A DNA stretch of 64,000 nucleotides, taken from assembly GCA_949128115.1 (NCBI GenBank), contig OX421966.1, positions 30,583,042 to 30,647,041 on the forward strand, given 5' to 3'. The stretch's first letter is position 1; each line of letters opens with the position of its first letter. The stretch is from Anaspis maculata (lineage: Eukaryota > Arthropoda > Insecta > Coleoptera > Scraptiidae). Made by a program: the position numbers and the translations under genes. Shown here piece after piece: positions 42,759-56,300 of the stretch. The notes below the pieces were generated by a model, which was not told the origin of the DNA, did no database searches, and saw nothing but the letters and a program-made list of their open reading frames with translations.

Positions 42759-42947
42759 TAGCAGGATCGATTCTCATTGTGACAATATTTCGATGAATTG
42801 CTGTTTCTCATGTGAGAAACTGAAATACGAGTATACAAGTGTTTCCTTGATGGTAGCAAAAAAATAATATGTGGGTAGAACTCGTCAAAATACGACAAAA
42901 ACCTATAAACCATTTTGCAAAGCTCGGTCTATAGACGAAGATAGTTC

Positions 42948-43273
42948 ACTTTTTTCGGTTTTTAAAAATGTGTGACTCCGAAACGTTTCGACAAAATTGA
43001 TTTATATGTAGCAAAGGCTGGCTTGTCGGAATTATCTACCTCCTGCCAAATTTTTATTGACACTAACCAGTGGCGTAGGAGTTATGGGAATCAATAATTT
43101 AGGAGGATCCAAAGAAAACTTGAGGTGATTCCCCATAGCTCCTACGCCACTGGTTGGATTCTTCCGAAATTTGGCAGATATGTCATCGAGTTGGACAAAC
43201 CCAGCCTAAGCTCAATTCAAGCTGGTTTTGGCAAATCGTTCCTGAGTTACAAATTTTTAAAAATCGGAAGAAG
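42948..43273. repeat. Palindromic element sharing the CAGTGGCGTAGGAGTT core
   Basis: The ends (TTTTTCGGTTTTTAAAAATG and its inverse) and the arms (TTGCCAAA, GGCTGG) are inverted repeats. The centre has ACCAGTGGCGTAGGAGTTAT facing ATAGCTCCTACGCCACTGGT. The core matches those at 2.9, 3.4, 9.2 and 9.3 kb although the ends differ. Confidence 0.75.
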
Positions 43274-43389
43274 TATGAAGGGCGGTATCTTTGTCACTAG
43301 GCCGAATTTTGCTAAGTACAAGCTTTCGTTATATTTTGATGCGATCTTATCCACAGCAATTTTTTTTGCTACCATGAAAGAAACACCTT

Positions 43390-44900
43390 TGTCCGGTTGC
43401 AAGAACGAGGTGATTAGGTTTGCTGCGGAGCAAATGTACTCCGGTTGCAAGAACAAGGTATCAAAACACGGTACCAAACAGGCTGTGGATGAGGTTACAT
43501 GCACAGAGTACATTCTATCACACATTTGAACTACTTGCGTCGTTTTATGCGTAGGTAGGTAACTAAAATGTCTGATTCGACACTTTCTTCAGAGATTTCT
43601 AATGTCTCCGATTTTATTCTTCTAAGAACAACAAGAAGTAGCAGGTGCAGTTCGTTGTGTCATTGCCGATCGCAAAAACCTCCTCGTGGATAAAATATAC
43701 CTCACGAGCTGTCAAACTTGAAGAAGCGTCAACAATCTTGAAGTTAGCAAAAAATTACACCAAATAGCATGAACCATCCACAGGATCTCGAGCAGGTAAA
43801 TGTGACGAAATGCCTCTGTAGTTCTGTAGACGCTATTACCGAGCAACAATTTTTACAGGACAGATGTCGACTAAACTGCGAACGCTTTCTGGTGTCTGGA
43901 CGGCGGAAACAAAGCTGCTGGTTTAAGCCACAACGTGGAGTCCATTGGGTGCTTTCCACCTAGACGGTACAAATACCACCAGACGGCACATGTTCCATGG
44001 TGTGGCACAAAATTTTAGGTGATCCAATGAACGGCGCAGAACCGAGTAGGAACACGTAGATGGAAAGCACCGTTTGGCACCCGCACATGCGTAAATGGCA
44101 GGTGTACCGAACTTGGGGCTAGGTGGAAAGCACGCATTGTTGACCCGCGTAACCTACCCCAAGACACTCTACTAGGTCCGCACAATCCAGCCGACGACTT
44201 CACGGATCACTAGCTGAAATTTACCGCAGGAGCCCTACCTAAAGTGCATGTTTATAGTCCTACATAATGTAAACACTGTGTATGTGTTTCGTTCTGAGAT
44301 TAATTTGTGTGGGTTAACTGAAAGACTGCAGGGGAGATGGCATAAGAACAGGACTAGCCATCGGCCAAACTCCAAAGAATGAAGGCAATCCAGAATCCCC
44401 AAGACAGCAACCGAGCGCTTCGCTGACGACGATAGGTGGTAAGAACACCAGAACGGTGGTCGTGGTCACGAGGCTTATCCAGTCCTGGGCCGCCAGTGAC
44501 ATTGTGTCGAATCGGCGATTTAGTGGCATGGCACCATAACATTCATTTCTGCTTCGACAGACGGTCTAATCGCCATTTTAAGGAACTGGAAGGAAGAAAA
44601 CTGAATGCCGGATTGTCGAGGTTTTTCTTTAAAATGGCTGTCTCTTTGTTGTTGTCTTATGTCAAAGCTTGATGTACCCGAAAATATGTTTTAGTCTGTA
44701 TAACTGTTGCCTGCACCCACTAGCCAAAATTCTCAACTTCTGAGTGTAAAGTTGAAACCCAAACGTATCCTCGCTTTGAATTAGGCATAGCAGTAGCTTT
44801 TATCTTCCGTGCATCTTTTCCTACGCACAATCTTAGCTCAGCCCTCCATTTCCAAATTTATTTAAATTTTTTGTTTCACATGTGTATTCTAACTTCTCCG
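43390..44900 (+). mobile_element. Second Harbinger-like copy, degraded
   Basis: The left end GTCCGGTTGCAAGAAC and a repeat of it 53 bp in correspond to the 19470 TIR. Blocks then follow in the same order: the HARBI1 start (ATGTCTGATTCGACAC at 43568, frameshifted after SDF), GTTCGTTGTGTCATTGCCGA, GGCCGC(C/T)AGTGACA, and CTGCACCCA...CCAAAATTCTC. It lacks the second N-terminal gene present at 20596 in the other copy. No right TIR is visible, so it is truncated near 44.9 kb. Confidence 0.78.
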
Positions 44901-44992
44901 TGTCACTGATTTCAGCAAAAAGTACTTAGATATTGCAGCTTCCTAACCTAGCTGTTAATACTATCATTGAAAAAATGCCATCTATACATATT

Positions 44993-46909
44993 ACTATAAT
45001 CAATTTCACGGCTTTCTGCATTAGAGCAAGCTATGGAAAAAATGAGTTGCGTTGGTACGAATGGGACGTTGACGACTTGTTGGCAGCTAGCTGTCTTCAT
45101 GTACAGTATTCAAAATGACATTGTCACCGTCTCGGGGAGTCATGTACGCATTTTCCAGAATATGCGAGGAATTGTTAGTTTCCTTCGAGTGATTTGAAGT
45201 GTACGAAAAGAGACATTGTCTTCACTGGTTGGTGAGGGGTGTCCTCGCCAAGGCTATTAGGTTTTTGTCGGCCACTGAGAAAATTATGCCGAAAGTCCGT
45301 GATGCCGTGAAGAAATGGAATGTAAAAAGGTAAAACCCACTGCCCAAGAGGAAACTCATTCTTTAGATGGACAATGTGGATAGTAGGACAATAATTTATG
45401 GAGTTGAACTGTACGGAGACGAGACAATTTTGGCGTGAGTAGGTACGTACACTGTGTGTCTGCCAGCATGTGTCTTGCTTGCTGTTGCAGTAGGTATAAT
45501 AGGTAGAGCTAGAGCTAGAGTAGGTACCTAGTACTCACTACTTCAGTGATGTGCATCGGAAGATGTAGCCTTTTGGGCGGTGGGCCTTTTCATCCGAGTA
45601 TAGTATCCTGCCGATCTTCGACATATATATCGTTCATTAGTAGCCGCCAAAAATCTAACAAACTTGGCGGAGACTCACCAATCAGAGTAAAGACAATGTC
45701 CCTCGACGTCCACACTGCAAAGCACTCCAAAGAAACTCACGATTCCTGGCATATGCCTAAGAAATTTCACTTTCGCGTACATGATACCTCGAGACGGTGA
45801 CAAGGTGTCATATTGAAAATTGCACGCGTAGACAACTGGCTGGCATCCCCTTGTCAATGTATCATTCGTACCAATACAACACAATTTTTCCATAGCTTGC
45901 TCTAATCAGTGGCGGCTCGTGAGTTTTTTGCAAGGAGGGCTCAAGTTAATAACAAATTCGCGAGCTGAGAACTATAATGTTCTATCTGCACTTCTTGTAG
46001 GAAATGTTTTTCGAAATTCGAACCAGCAAAACATGGACAAAATGTTTCCTGATATAAACAATTAGATCAGAAACTAGAGAAAGAGGCTTTTATTCCTTTT
46101 CCGTTTCTGATCTAATTGTTCAAATCATGAAACATTTCGTCCATGTTTTGTTGGTTCGAAGTTCGAAAAATATTTTCTACAAAGAGTGCAGATAGAACAG
46201 TTCTCAGTTCGCGAAATGACGAAACTCGAGACAAAAACTTTTTTGTCGTATCCGCATCACAACCATATGGAGTTTTAGCATTTACTGTTTTGTCAAAATT
46301 ACGTGTGAGTTAATGCACCACGAATTTATTCTTGTGGGTTCGATTTGCTTTATATTCAGTAAATCAATGCTGTAATCGGACGTCCGTTGTTTGTTTGCAT
46401 TTATTTCTTCTTGTAGGCTTGATGACCTTAATGCACCTTTTTTAGGTCAGCCATCTTCATATTTGCAAACTGTTGACTAATCGAAGAGTACATAAATAAT
46501 TATATCGATTATTTCAATCGGCTGGGGGCTCGAGAAACGGAGCCCATATCTGCAGTATAGAGCTGGGGCCGCGTCTCGCGTTGCCATGGTTACGGACATG
46601 TTTTGCGCGGGTGCACCCCGGCATCACCGCATCGGCGGTGGGCGCCGAATGCGGAGCCCAAGACGAACTTCTTCGACCGTGCGATCGCTTAGAATTATTT
46701 TGTTAAAATAATCATTGACTAATGACTGAACGTTTTTGCACTAAACCAAATCTTTGGAATGAGTGTAATTAACACAATGCATTCCATGTCTTCCTACCGA
46801 TAAAAACCTCTTGCCGCCTTTAGCGTTGGGGGGGGGGGCGCCGCCCTTGAGCCCTCCCTCACCAGCCGCCACTGGCTCTAATGCAGAAAGCCGTGAAATT
46901 GATTATAGT
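44993..46909. mobile_element. TIR element split by a hAT insertion
   Basis: The left TIR (ACTATAATCAATTTCACGGC, then TTTCTGCATTAGAGCAAGCT and on to about 45090) is mirrored at the right by 45835-45906 continued at 46883-46909. The break in the right arm is exactly the hAT at 45907-46874. Between the TIRs (45100-45830) I see no transposase, so the element is non-autonomous. Its superfamily is undetermined; TA may flank the ends. A solo end lies at 276-372. Confidence 0.85.
45907..46874. mobile_element. Second non-autonomous hAT-type element, 968 bp
   Basis: The ends CAGTGGCGGCTCG and AGCCGCCACTG form a TIR, flanked by a perfect 8-bp duplication GCTCTAAT (45899-45906 and 46875-46882). Excising it restores the TIR of the host element. 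A 270-bp imperfect palindrome fills 45950-46215, with AATTAGATCAGAAAC facing GTTTCTGATCTAATT. The GC-rich part (46500-46690) has no protein I recognise. Confidence 0.94.
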
Positions 46910-47767
46910 TGTACATTATTTTTATTTTTACGCTTTGAGCGTCTTGTTAGCGGAAAAATGTTAATAAAATAGAGCACGTTCCAAGTGATTCATATGAATG
47001 AATGAAGAATCCACTGACGTCCTGCATTTTTTACAATGTTAATAGTTCTGGTACTGGTAGATCAATTTATAAAGCACACAAGGCGCATTATTTTCGAGCG
47101 CGGAAAGTTTAAGCTTGCTGGTATATTACGATTTAAACCAAGTTTCTGTGGGTGCACTGAAGGTTATGTATTATTGACAGGAGTTATTTTCCCGACTTGT
47201 TACGTAGAAACCATAACAGACACAATGAATAGCTTTTCAAAGCTTTTCTTTCTTCCTTCAAGTTTTTATGCGTAGGTTCCAAACTTGGAGAGGTCAAAGT
47301 CTAATCCCGAACAATAAAAACTAGAGATAACCTCTGCGTATGTGTTAATGCCGTGTGCTAATAATGCAACGTCAATAAACAATTTTTTCAATTATCGACA
47401 GCGTGCAACGATGGAACTGGGATTAGAAAACTCCGAGTTTTTGCCAAATATCTTGCGGTTCCAATCATCAATATGTTGTTGGATGTTGGCGCAATAAATG
47501 GTTTCATAAACATATAAACCGATAAATTATAAAGTGATATAAATAAATAATTTGAGTTATGATATTAATAACGGGTGCAATATTTACGTTCCCACACACA
47601 CAGATATGAATAGAACTTTGTATTTCACTGTTTTCAAATGACACGGCATAGACTTCTCCCTCGGGGAAGGAGTTCACTGCGCCCGACTTTGGATCTAGCG
47701 TCACCTTTGATACGCTTGCTACCTTTTGATGGAAATTGAATTCCTAAGCCAGTTTAATCATCAGCCA

Positions 47768-47951
47768 TTCGCGATTTAAATTAACTTCTCCCGCCATAAG
47801 ATGGCTGCCAAAAGCGGCATGCATTGACAATGATTGGATGCCATTGTTATATCACTTTGATGTCATTGGCAGTTCGGTTGTCACTACTCACTCATTTTAA
47901 TCCGCATCTGGCAGCCTTTTTTTGGCGGGAGAAATTAACTTAAATCGCGAA
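47768..47951. mobile_element. Uninterrupted MITE of the 8.4 kb family
   Basis: The ends TTCGCGATTTAAATTAAC and GTTAAATCGCGAA-like enclose CCCGCCATAAGATGGCTGCC and its inverse. The interior GCATGCATTGACAATGATTGG and GATGTCATTGGCAGTTC matches the copy at 8.7 kb. At 184 bp it is the empty-site counterpart of the nested copy. Confidence 0.9.
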
Positions 47952-50900
47952 GAGGTAGTGAGTTGCCTCATCGTCACTCACAGATAGCTATCTATATTCA
48001 GGATTGAAAGTTCATCATTTTGATTTCTCGGCAAGTGCCTAAAATAGTAAAAACATCCGATAGGTGACGCCCTCTTAGAATTTTTTATGTTCTTCTTTCG
48101 ATAGAATCCAACTGTTTTTCAATTGATTCCTCGACTGATTTCAACTAGATTTTTTTTTGACCTCAGCCTGCATTGAAGGTTATTTTGCCCAAGTGCAAGC
48201 CTAAGAACATAGAATATTTCTCGGTACATATAATAGTAAATATAATAAGAATCAATGGTTGAAGTGCAATACTGTTTTATTCACGATTGTCAACTACTAG
48301 ATCAGGTATCGACTCCATCCTCTTTTTGTTTCAACACATGGGCTCAGGTGGTAGATCAGTGGAGCAAACTTCACGTGAATTTCTCATTTGACCTCTAGGC
48401 GAAATGCCAAATTTATAATTTGCATGAAGTTGACAGCAACAGCAGTGCACTAGATTCTCGTTTCATTCAAATTTTAAGCTCCAGCTCATCTACAATCTCA
48501 TCTCACTATGGCACGGCCCAATTGTGACTTAGCAAAGCAGCGGGGTAAAGGTAAATAAAACTTTGAAATCGAAACGCCGCTGACTCTACGAGTACAACAA
48601 ACAATAAATTCTCGCCGCGTGATCGTTTCCTGCTCGCGACGCTCGCTCCTGCAACTACCGTGCCGTATAGAAAGAGGAACGGACGACATTCGTTGCAATA
48701 ATTGAAAATCGAAGGTGTTTGCTCAACGACGACGTCTCGATTATCGAGAGTATCCTGTCGGAACGGGTTCCTCTTTCATTATGTCCCCCAGACACCATTA
48801 TCATCGATTCATGCTAATGAGAATGCCTTCTAATATGCATTTCCATGGCCAACGGCGATGTGTGTTAGGTGGAGAAACTACAGCTTCTATCCGCTTTACT
48901 TTTTCAAAGTAGTGGCGTTGTGCCTTCTTGCAAGAACCTTTTTTTTGTGTTTAGAACAATGGAAAATGAAAATGTCACTGCTTATTCAGAGGAGCGAATA
49001 AGGTAACTACGTCGCAGGAAACTGACACGTGTCTGGAATAGCAGGGATTTTCTGGAGCACACGACCCCGGTATTCATCATACACGGGTTTATAATCCGTT
49101 CCAAACGTTTGCCAGTCACGGTTGGCTTGAGGAAATCAGAATTACGCTGTGCCTAGTGGCAACATCATTGACAAAACACCCACCTTTCTATGCCCGCTTC
49201 ATATTTTTGATACATGAAAATGAAACTTCGACCTATCATCAGTTTCACGGCTTTTTTCATCACTAATGTGATGTGAAGATGGATCGGCACCATCGTTCGT
49301 ATTTTACGTGCTATGTGACACACGGCGTGTTGCATTTAGCAAGCATTCTAATGGATGGTGATGGACTCCTCTGCGATTGACCCACAAGAACATCGGGTAA
49401 TCCAGATGTCCGATGGCCGCCTATGGTTAACCCCTACGATCTATGATTCAAGTTTTGAACGGATTCTATAAGGTGTTTCCAAACTGGTGTTACAAACTTC
49501 AAGGGGGGATTCCTTTTGCGTAAAAGTACCATTTACGCCGTTTTTTTAATTGTAGCTTCATTGCCGAGATATCACCCTTCAAAGTTGGAGTTTTTAAATT
49601 GTTTTTTAGCCGTAACTTAGATTTCTTAGGGGTTATAAAATAGGATACCAATATTGCAGATAAAAACATAAAGCTTCCAGGAAATTAAGTTTTTATTCCC
49701 TTGCCGGTACCGCCAAAGTACCGCAGAATTTTCTCTGTCAATAAAATTCACTGTTTTCCGGCCAAATGCTGATAACCAAAACTACACCCGCAATGTTTTA
49801 GCGAGAAATGTCAGATGTCAAAAAAATGACAGTATCTGTCAATCTAATGTCAACCGCTAATAACCAACCGGCTACAAAAAGTTATTCGCTCGAAAAAGAC
49901 TTTTGACAACCTTCACGACCTGAAATGAGCAGTGGCGTAGTGACTCTGCACGGATCCATATTCAAACAGCTTGCCTGCCTCAAGCGTTGTTTGAAAGTTA
50001 GTTAACAATAGTTAATGATTGATACTATTATTGTTGCAGGGGATCCGTGGGCCGCCTGAGATTACGAGCCTGAGTCTTTGGGGCAATTGGACGGACAGTG
50101 GACACCCTTCCACTGTGCTACTGACAATATACGATTTCGTTCAATAAGGGCATTCATCTGTTCAAGATAGAATGAAATAACCCTATGAGGGGTCTTTTCA
50201 TTATACCGCTTGAGGCCCAGGTGCATGGAAGTTGCCTATCTGACGGTTTTAAAATTTTAAATTTGCAAAATTTGAAAAAAATCACGCAGATTTGTGGGAA
50301 AGCACTTAGTTTATGATGTTATCTTTCTACCATATACTCGTAGCATTATTTGTAAACTGCATGATTTTCAAATAAATGGGGGATGCGGAGGTGAAGGACT
50401 TTCGAAAGTAAATGTATCATTCTGACGAAATAGCTAGAAATACGTCACTACATTTCACCCACTTTAAAAAAGCCATCCCTGATCTGAAAACGTTTGGAGC
50501 ACACACGCTTGTTTCGAGTTCAATTATTATTTTCAGACGCAGAACGTTTCAGGTCCAACAAACTCCACATCGATTTGGGTGCACACCACCACCGGTCGGG
50601 AGTTGCGGGAATCCTGGGCATGGGCCATTAACATCCAAGACAGAGTTCGCGTCCCCGTACCAAGTGGTGTTCAACTCATTCCCAAATAATGGGCATGATA
50701 GTGTGTATTTTTAGTTAAATTTAGCATTATAATAAGCCGAAATGAGTCACACGCGGAGTCAAAGAATCTTGGCACGTTCCGCTATCTAGTAATGCTAATT
50801 CATGAGCAAACATCGCGCGCCATTGTCCGCGACGAAAAGAGCCGGTTCTTCCAATTTTACCACAATTCCAGTTTTTGTTCTCTTCCGTTCACATTCATTC

Positions 50901-51985
50901 TAGTGTACCAGACACACATACACACACACGTACAGAAATGACGATGGGACCATTATAATAATACGTCAACGACACTGAAATGGCAATTATGTTTTGATTA
51001 TCGCAAAATTGTAGTTTGTCTTTGACGAGACCGTTAAAAGGAACAATGCGAAGTTATTTCCGAGATCGTCGACGGCGTCGCAAAATCAAGCAGGCTTGAA
51101 AATAAACCGGCGCTTGGTATTTACGCTTTGGGTCATCATTTCGGGTTGATTCACCGAAAAAGGTGTCTCACTCCGCCGTGGGATTTATAAAAATAGGCTC
51201 TATACTGTGTTCGCGGGAAATTCTTGATTATAATAGCGTGCCGTGACCTGATGATTTGTTTCCGTCAAGTAACCACAATGTGCTGAATGTCGCTGTCAGA
51301 GTGTCAAACCGACCTTGTCCCAAATCAAAATAAGATCGACATCTTCGGCGGCCATGAAAATTGAAATTATTGACTGGAAATAATATGTTTGGTAAATTCA
51401 TAATCCAATTTGGCTTCACAGGCTGTCATCAATAGACCTTTTCAGTTTCACCTTTGAAGGTCCAGCAATGGCGGCGCGACATTTCCGATGCAGTTAACAA
51501 GTTTAAAAGAAACTGGAAAGCGACAGTTTGGAAGTCAAATGGAAAGTATTGTGCATCTTCTTCTTGATGTGTGCTTTTGCTCTGTTCAGTCATGCAGTTT
51601 AGTATTCATACCGGATACAAAACCCATTCAGATGTTCAAAAACATTGATTTTTGGTCTGTTGAGAAGAGTTTACTAAAATCTTTCAAAATAACAAAAATA
51701 GAGGGGGTCGAAGGACCACTTTTTGACCACCCATATTTTCAAAAATAAAAGCCCTAAAATGTTTTCAACATTTTCCTGATACTTTTCAAGCATTTCTCGG
51801 CTGCGGCTCAATTTTCTACCCGAAGTTTACAAACACCCTGTATAAAAGTTGATTTTTTTTATAAGTGGTTTGGGTAGGTATATTCTCATCTTAAAACTTG
51901 CAATCGTCATGGAAGTACGGCAAAGCCGATTTTTAAAACGTCGTGTCTCAAAGACTTTTTTACATGACTTCAAAATCATAATTAT
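47952..51985. other. Unassigned intergenic DNA
   Basis: I find no supported exon. A sequence at 49927-50110 (CAGTGGCGTAGTGAC, later GGATCCGTGGGCCGCC) may be an old SINE but lacks clear A and B boxes. Frames at 50412-50714 and 51488-51748 are unrecognised. Confidence 0.35.
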
Positions 51986-53367
51986 CAGGCCGATTCACTA
52001 ATCACATTGCCAAGAGATAGCAAAGTTATTGCTTGCTTCAATCAAGGTCAGCTCTGTGACAAGCAAGTTGCTACGATTTTGTATTCTCCAAGATACTTTT
52101 AAGCAAGAACAAATGTCATCGCAGCAATCTTGCTTACACTCTTGCTTGTGCAACCCTTGCTTCGAAATTGCTATTCACCAACGTACTTCGTAACAATTCT
52201 TGATGTCATTTGAGCAATATCTTGCTTGCTTGTGCACTAAAGCTAACAAGCGAGTTGTGGTTGTTGCTGAAGTGTTTGAGCTTGAAGATGGATGCTGTAG
52301 AACTGAATTTTCATGTAGATTTCTTACATGAGATGGATAATGCCTTAAACAGGTAAGTATAATTCTGGTACAGAGTATACTACTTTTGTGTGAAACTCAA
52401 ATGGGTAGGTACCTGACTCCGGAGGACTAGTCCACGCAGCTTCAGCCTGTTTAACGAAGTCCATAATTTTAATTACCGGAAAGTTCAGTTACGTACCCAC
52501 AGTGGAGTACCAACAGGGGTGCGGGGGGTGTGGACTGCACCGGGTACCAACAGTAAAGGGGGTCGTGTCAGTGTCGGATTATTCTCGGTGCAAAAGGGGT
52601 CTACAAAACTGGGGCGCAAAGCCTTGGAGGGTGCAAAACAAGCTGGTGAAGACGCGTCTTCCGAAAAAATTTCGGCTGTGGCGCTTCTTTTTCACATTAA
52701 GTACCTACTCACTATCTCACTACTATTGTATTATCCGCTTTGTCGAGAAATCGTTTTTCTATGTCCAAAAATACCATGTCACCAATTGGGCGCGATTTTT
52801 CGATCCTAAAAATCTCAGGGCGCAAAATTGCCTTATTCGGCACAGGGGGTGTCACTACGTAGTCTGCAGCTCATTCTATAGGTAGGTTTGGGGGCAAGGA
52901 GATGTCACAGGATAGTCCGCCTCGGGTGCCTAATACGCTAGGTACGCCACAGCGTACCCACCTACTTTTTTCATCTCGAAAACATTGTTTTTCATTTCCC
53001 CATCTTCAAAGTCTGTAATTCTCACAGCATGCAGGTTTTTGACTACACTCAATTTTCCCAACACTATCGGGGCCATCGAAAACAAAACAAGGAAAACTTT
53101 CAAGAGAAAAATCGCGATTTATTCGAATGACATCTCTGTTGACATATAATTGGCGTTGACAGAATGACAATAATGACATTTCGCGCCTGTGCTCGGTTGC
53201 AAAGCCAAGCAAGATTGCTAGCGCCAAAACACAAGCAAACTTGCTTATCGTAAAGGTTACTGAATACGGATCGTGCAACATCTTTCAGCAATATTGCTCA
53301 AAGTTTCAGCTCTGGCAACTTGCTTGCTTGTCAGCTGAGCAAGCAATATAGTTAGTGAATCGGCCTG
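51986..53367. mobile_element. TIR transposon with subterminal CTTGCTTG repeats, 1.38 kb
   Basis: The ends CAGGCCGATTCACTAA and TTAGTGAATCGGCCTG are inverted; TAT flanks both (51983-51985, 53368-53370). The first and last 250 bp contain many CTTGCTTG or CAAGCAAG words in both orientations, like transposase-binding arrays. A short orphan exon lies at 52288. The interior lacks a transposase, so this is a deletion derivative. A 3-bp duplication suggests PIF/Harbinger, but this is uncertain. Confidence 0.85.
52288..52352 (+). pseudogene. Orphan first exon in the 52 kb transposon
   Basis: An ATG opens MDAVELNFHVDFLHEMDNAL plus N and then meets a consensus donor AG/GTAAGT. An ATG just inside a TIR followed by a strong donor is what a transposase first exon looks like. 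No second exon is recognisable in the remaining kilobase. Confidence 0.5.
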
Positions 53368-53370
53368 TAT

Positions 53371-56300
53371 ATCGTAGTAGGAGACAAAGGTAGGTAGTAG
53401 GTACGTACGAATTTTAAGGGTTACATATCTCTAACCCTACTTTTGACCCCGCGATTATTCATTAGGAGACTTTGACGCCCGATTGAAGCAAAACCTTATT
53501 CCGATTTATACAATCAAAAGTCCGTTTTCTAAGGTCTATAATGTGTTTTGTTTTTTCCTTTCGGTTTTGAAATTTTAATTTAAAAAAAATGTAACTCGCA
53601 TGTCCGACATTGACCCTTTATCTGGGTCATATCCTCAAACCTTCGGAATAGATCATTTGTATGCATAAATAAGTGATACCAGTATGAGTTAACATAGTTG
53701 AACACTATCGAGAATGTAACCTAACCAAAGCCTGGTGATGGAAAAACAAAACAGTAAAATTCTAAATGGAATATACCCTCTTCGTTTTAATTGGCCATAT
53801 GTAAGTGATTGACCTCCAATTAACTGTTATTCCACCAAAATCGTCTTTCCGAATGCGAAACGTAGAAGCGAGGTCTGCGACCTCCACAGCAGAGCGGCAC
53901 ATCGGACATCGACAAATTGGACTTTGCGATATCAAAACGTCTTTTTTTGTCGTTTTCTCGTTATACAGGGTAGCCCATTCTTCCGCAGTTCTTTCATAGC
54001 GACATTGCCATTTGAAATATGAAAAATCCAAAGCCAAGGATTTGTATGGTTTCAAGATATCTTCAATACAACATTATTTTCAGCTATGCAGGGGGTTCCA
54101 CTTTCAAGGAAGGTGGGGTCGGGGGCAAAAAATGGATTGTTCACGTACAGCTAAAAATAATTCCATGTTTTAGATATTTTCACCAATGCATAAAATCCAT
54201 CATATATATTTTTTTAATACTAAAAACGACAACGCCGCTGTGAAAGAACTCCAGGAGGTTTGATCACTCTGTATAAGAAGCGGATGGTGGTAGTGGTAGT
54301 GCGCGCTGGAGATGCATCTCTCTTCCGAAAATTGCTGGCAGAGGGCGTCCTGTCACTTTAATAATAACCATCCATTTGTTATTTTTGCGGTCTCGGTCTT
54401 ATTCATTCGGAAGTTGGAGGAATACCATCGCGAGACCCCGACCCCGACGTCTGGATTTAATTCATTCCGAGTTGCGAAAGGTCATGCCCGGCTGTGCTTA
54501 TATGTAGTAAGTGTACTCCCACTAAATTCAGATGTTTTATGATGTCAAGAGTTCAAATGACTGATTTAGTAACGGCAGCACCAGCTGTCACTCGGTGTGA
54601 CGTCACACGTACACACTAAAGGTGAAATTGGAAAACTTGAGGAGACTATTATTGAGCGGGGGGGGGGGGGGGGTGTTGAAAGCACTTATCTGGAATTCCG
54701 CGCGCAAGTAATTTCTCGTTGGTATAGTTAGGTGGTGGTAGTGGTGCGATTTACGATGTCACGTTTCCGGCACCGTCAAAAGGGTGTTACATAAAGCGTC
54801 TGGGATTCGCCAAAAATGGCTCCTGCTATTGAATTGACTGTGAAGAAGTTCAATGCCAAAAGTTATTATGGTGAATGTAATGCGGCGACAGAAAAAATAG
54901 CGCGAGTGATGGATGGACTATTTTGGGTTTTCAACAGATAAAGCGCCGCGTTAAAGTTCATTATCGAGGGCAAAGGCCGCCGTAAGGTCGATCCACTCCG
55001 GCGATGGGGAGCTATCGGTTTCAGTTAAGAATCGACAAAGTTTTGCAAATTTATGCGCGACACACTAATCCCCGGTTCCACAAAGTACGACCGACCGTGG
55101 TAACCTCCTATAAAATAGTTTGCTCGACCGTCAAAGTGATGCGGATTTCTTCTGCTGAGATATTTCTTCCGGCACAGACGACGACCGCCGCCTGTGGTCT
55201 ACCTATACCTACGGTCTACGTACATACGTTTTGTGATCCCAAAAAAAGTGATATGGCAATGAAGGAGTTTTCACGCAGTATATATTACATCATGAAGCCA
55301 GAAATCAAGTCTTTTATTCTATCAGGACTATCAGGTCACAACAAAGAAGCAAGACCTTGTCGGTTTTTTTTTAATGACAAAAAATTTATGTAAATACGGA
55401 ATTTGGACTTCGGAGCTTTCTACTATACCTACGTATTAAGTAATAATAAAATTACAGAGAAAGTCTGAAGGACCCTGTAGACGTAAACCTTGAAATGTAA
55501 CAAGAATGAAGCAGGCACGTTTTTCAAATGCTACGAACTCAGCTTTTCATGCAGTATGCAGTTATTCACATTTTGACAATTCAAATAGAAAGAAACATTT
55601 AGAGGCATTTAGTATATTTTTCCATTTCTATTTCGTTTGTCACAGTTTGTAGAGACCTCCAGCGATACCGTGATTCGAGTGGCATGTGCAAATTCTCTAG
55701 TTTGGCAAGCCGGCTTGCAGTCTTCTCACCTGGTGTGAAACTGGCTTGTCTAAAAGTTACCGGTCAAAATGTGGAAACTTCAAAACATTGACCGTCTCAG
55801 TGCTGACACAAACTCGTCTTACGCGAAATTGGGCCCGAAAATGGGAGCAAATAGAGAGTTGAAGGTTTTTTTTTTTTTTTTGTTGGCCCAAAGTAGTAAA
55901 GGTAATTACATCAATTTCCCCCACAGGGGACGCTCCTTGTCCTGCCGGTAGTTCTTTAGAGAGCTGGTTCAAGAAGGCAGATTCAACTTTCGAAGTGTCA
56001 AATGTCACATGCCACTTCGACTTCCTTGTTTATTGATAAAATTTAGAATAGGGCGGAAGATTACGCCTCTATTCAATAAAATTGACAGAAGCTCCAGATA
56101 TCACGTCCCGCAAAAATTTTCCGTCCATCTGTAGTAGAAATGTGCGAAAATGCCTGTGAATTATCGTGTTGAATATCTCCGGTGCAACAATCGCAAAGTT
56201 TTGGGGATTTTCAATAGTTCAGATTTGGAAACTTAGAAACAAAATCTCCCAGGTCACTCGAATCACAGTTCCGCTGGAAGGACTGGTTCAAAATACACTT

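Noticed and set aside
49927..50110. SINE
   Set aside because: It has SINE-like wording (CAGTGGCGTAGTGAC) but no convincing A/B boxes, tail or flanking duplication.
53762..54055. Minus-strand frame with a CRCPMC cysteine cluster
   Set aside because: It looks faintly like a zinc finger, but the cysteine spacing fits no known family and the frame is short.
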